Assembly (NCBI GenBank): GCA_034698045.1
Contig: JAQGAU010001193.1
Span: 1-20,717 of the forward strand
Reading direction: 5' to 3'
DNA from: Paramacrobiotus richtersi
Lineage: Eukaryota; Tardigrada; Eutardigrada; Parachela; Macrobiotidae
Length of the DNA stretch: 20,717 nt
Of the stretch, positions 20,640 through 20,717 are shown in pieces (the first letter of the stretch is position 1; every line of letters starts with the position of its first letter). The notes beneath the pieces are model-generated. The model did no database searches. It saw nothing but the letters and a program-made list of their open reading frames with translations, and had not been told where the DNA came from. A program made the translations under genes and the position numbers.

Positions 20640-20717
20640 TTATAGCGAAGTTGATTGTGCCCCTGTATTTAACTTGTACGAGTGTAGTTTAGAGTTGAGA
20701 AGTCTTCGCGTACGAAA

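Overview
The window looks like nuclear DNA from a small-genome invertebrate. Its genes are split into short exons by GT-AG introns, many only 55-80 nt long. Sequence types include BTB-BACK-Kelch proteins and a highly divergent rhodopsin-like GPCR. Overall style would suit a tardigrade or similar ecdysozoan, but that is a guess from gene style. I see no rRNA, tRNA, CRISPR array, bacterial operon or intact transposase gene.

The main theme is a local cluster of BTB-BACK-Kelch paralogues with one shared exon plan: a tiny 5' exon, one large exon for BTB plus most of BACK, an exon for the end of BACK, and two Kelch exons. There are four copies. Copy A (163-1264, minus) has two frameshifting deletions. 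Copy B (1871-3983, plus), head-to-head with A, has at least four lesions. Copy C (10197-12482, minus) is fully open across five exons with matching phases and is the only intact member (508 aa). Copy D (18720-20639, minus) has lost its 5' end and carries one in-frame TGA. A further Kelch scrap lies at about 8893-8935 (minus).

Between B and C lies an eight-exon plus-strand gene (4913-8662) that I assembled from splice sites and reading phase. It gives a 420-residue protein with an acidic start, a Lys/Arg-rich middle, a Pro-rich then Arg/Asp/Gly/Asn-rich segment and a helical end. I do not recognise its family. Its 1.65-kb first intron holds a pair of inverted repeats about 1.07 kb apart, probably the ends of a non-autonomous DNA element.

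Between C and D there is one intronless minus-strand GPCR gene (15127-16062), flanked by about 2.6 kb of non-coding DNA on each side. These flanks hold short palindromes, a TGACGTCA site and small tandem duplications.

The genes do not form a pathway. The biology is birth-and-death evolution of a putative Cullin-3 substrate-adaptor family: local duplication, inversion, probable exon exchange and decay. I found no convincing evidence of a wholly new molecular system. The most novel items are the unrecognised eight-exon gene and the motif-poor GPCR.
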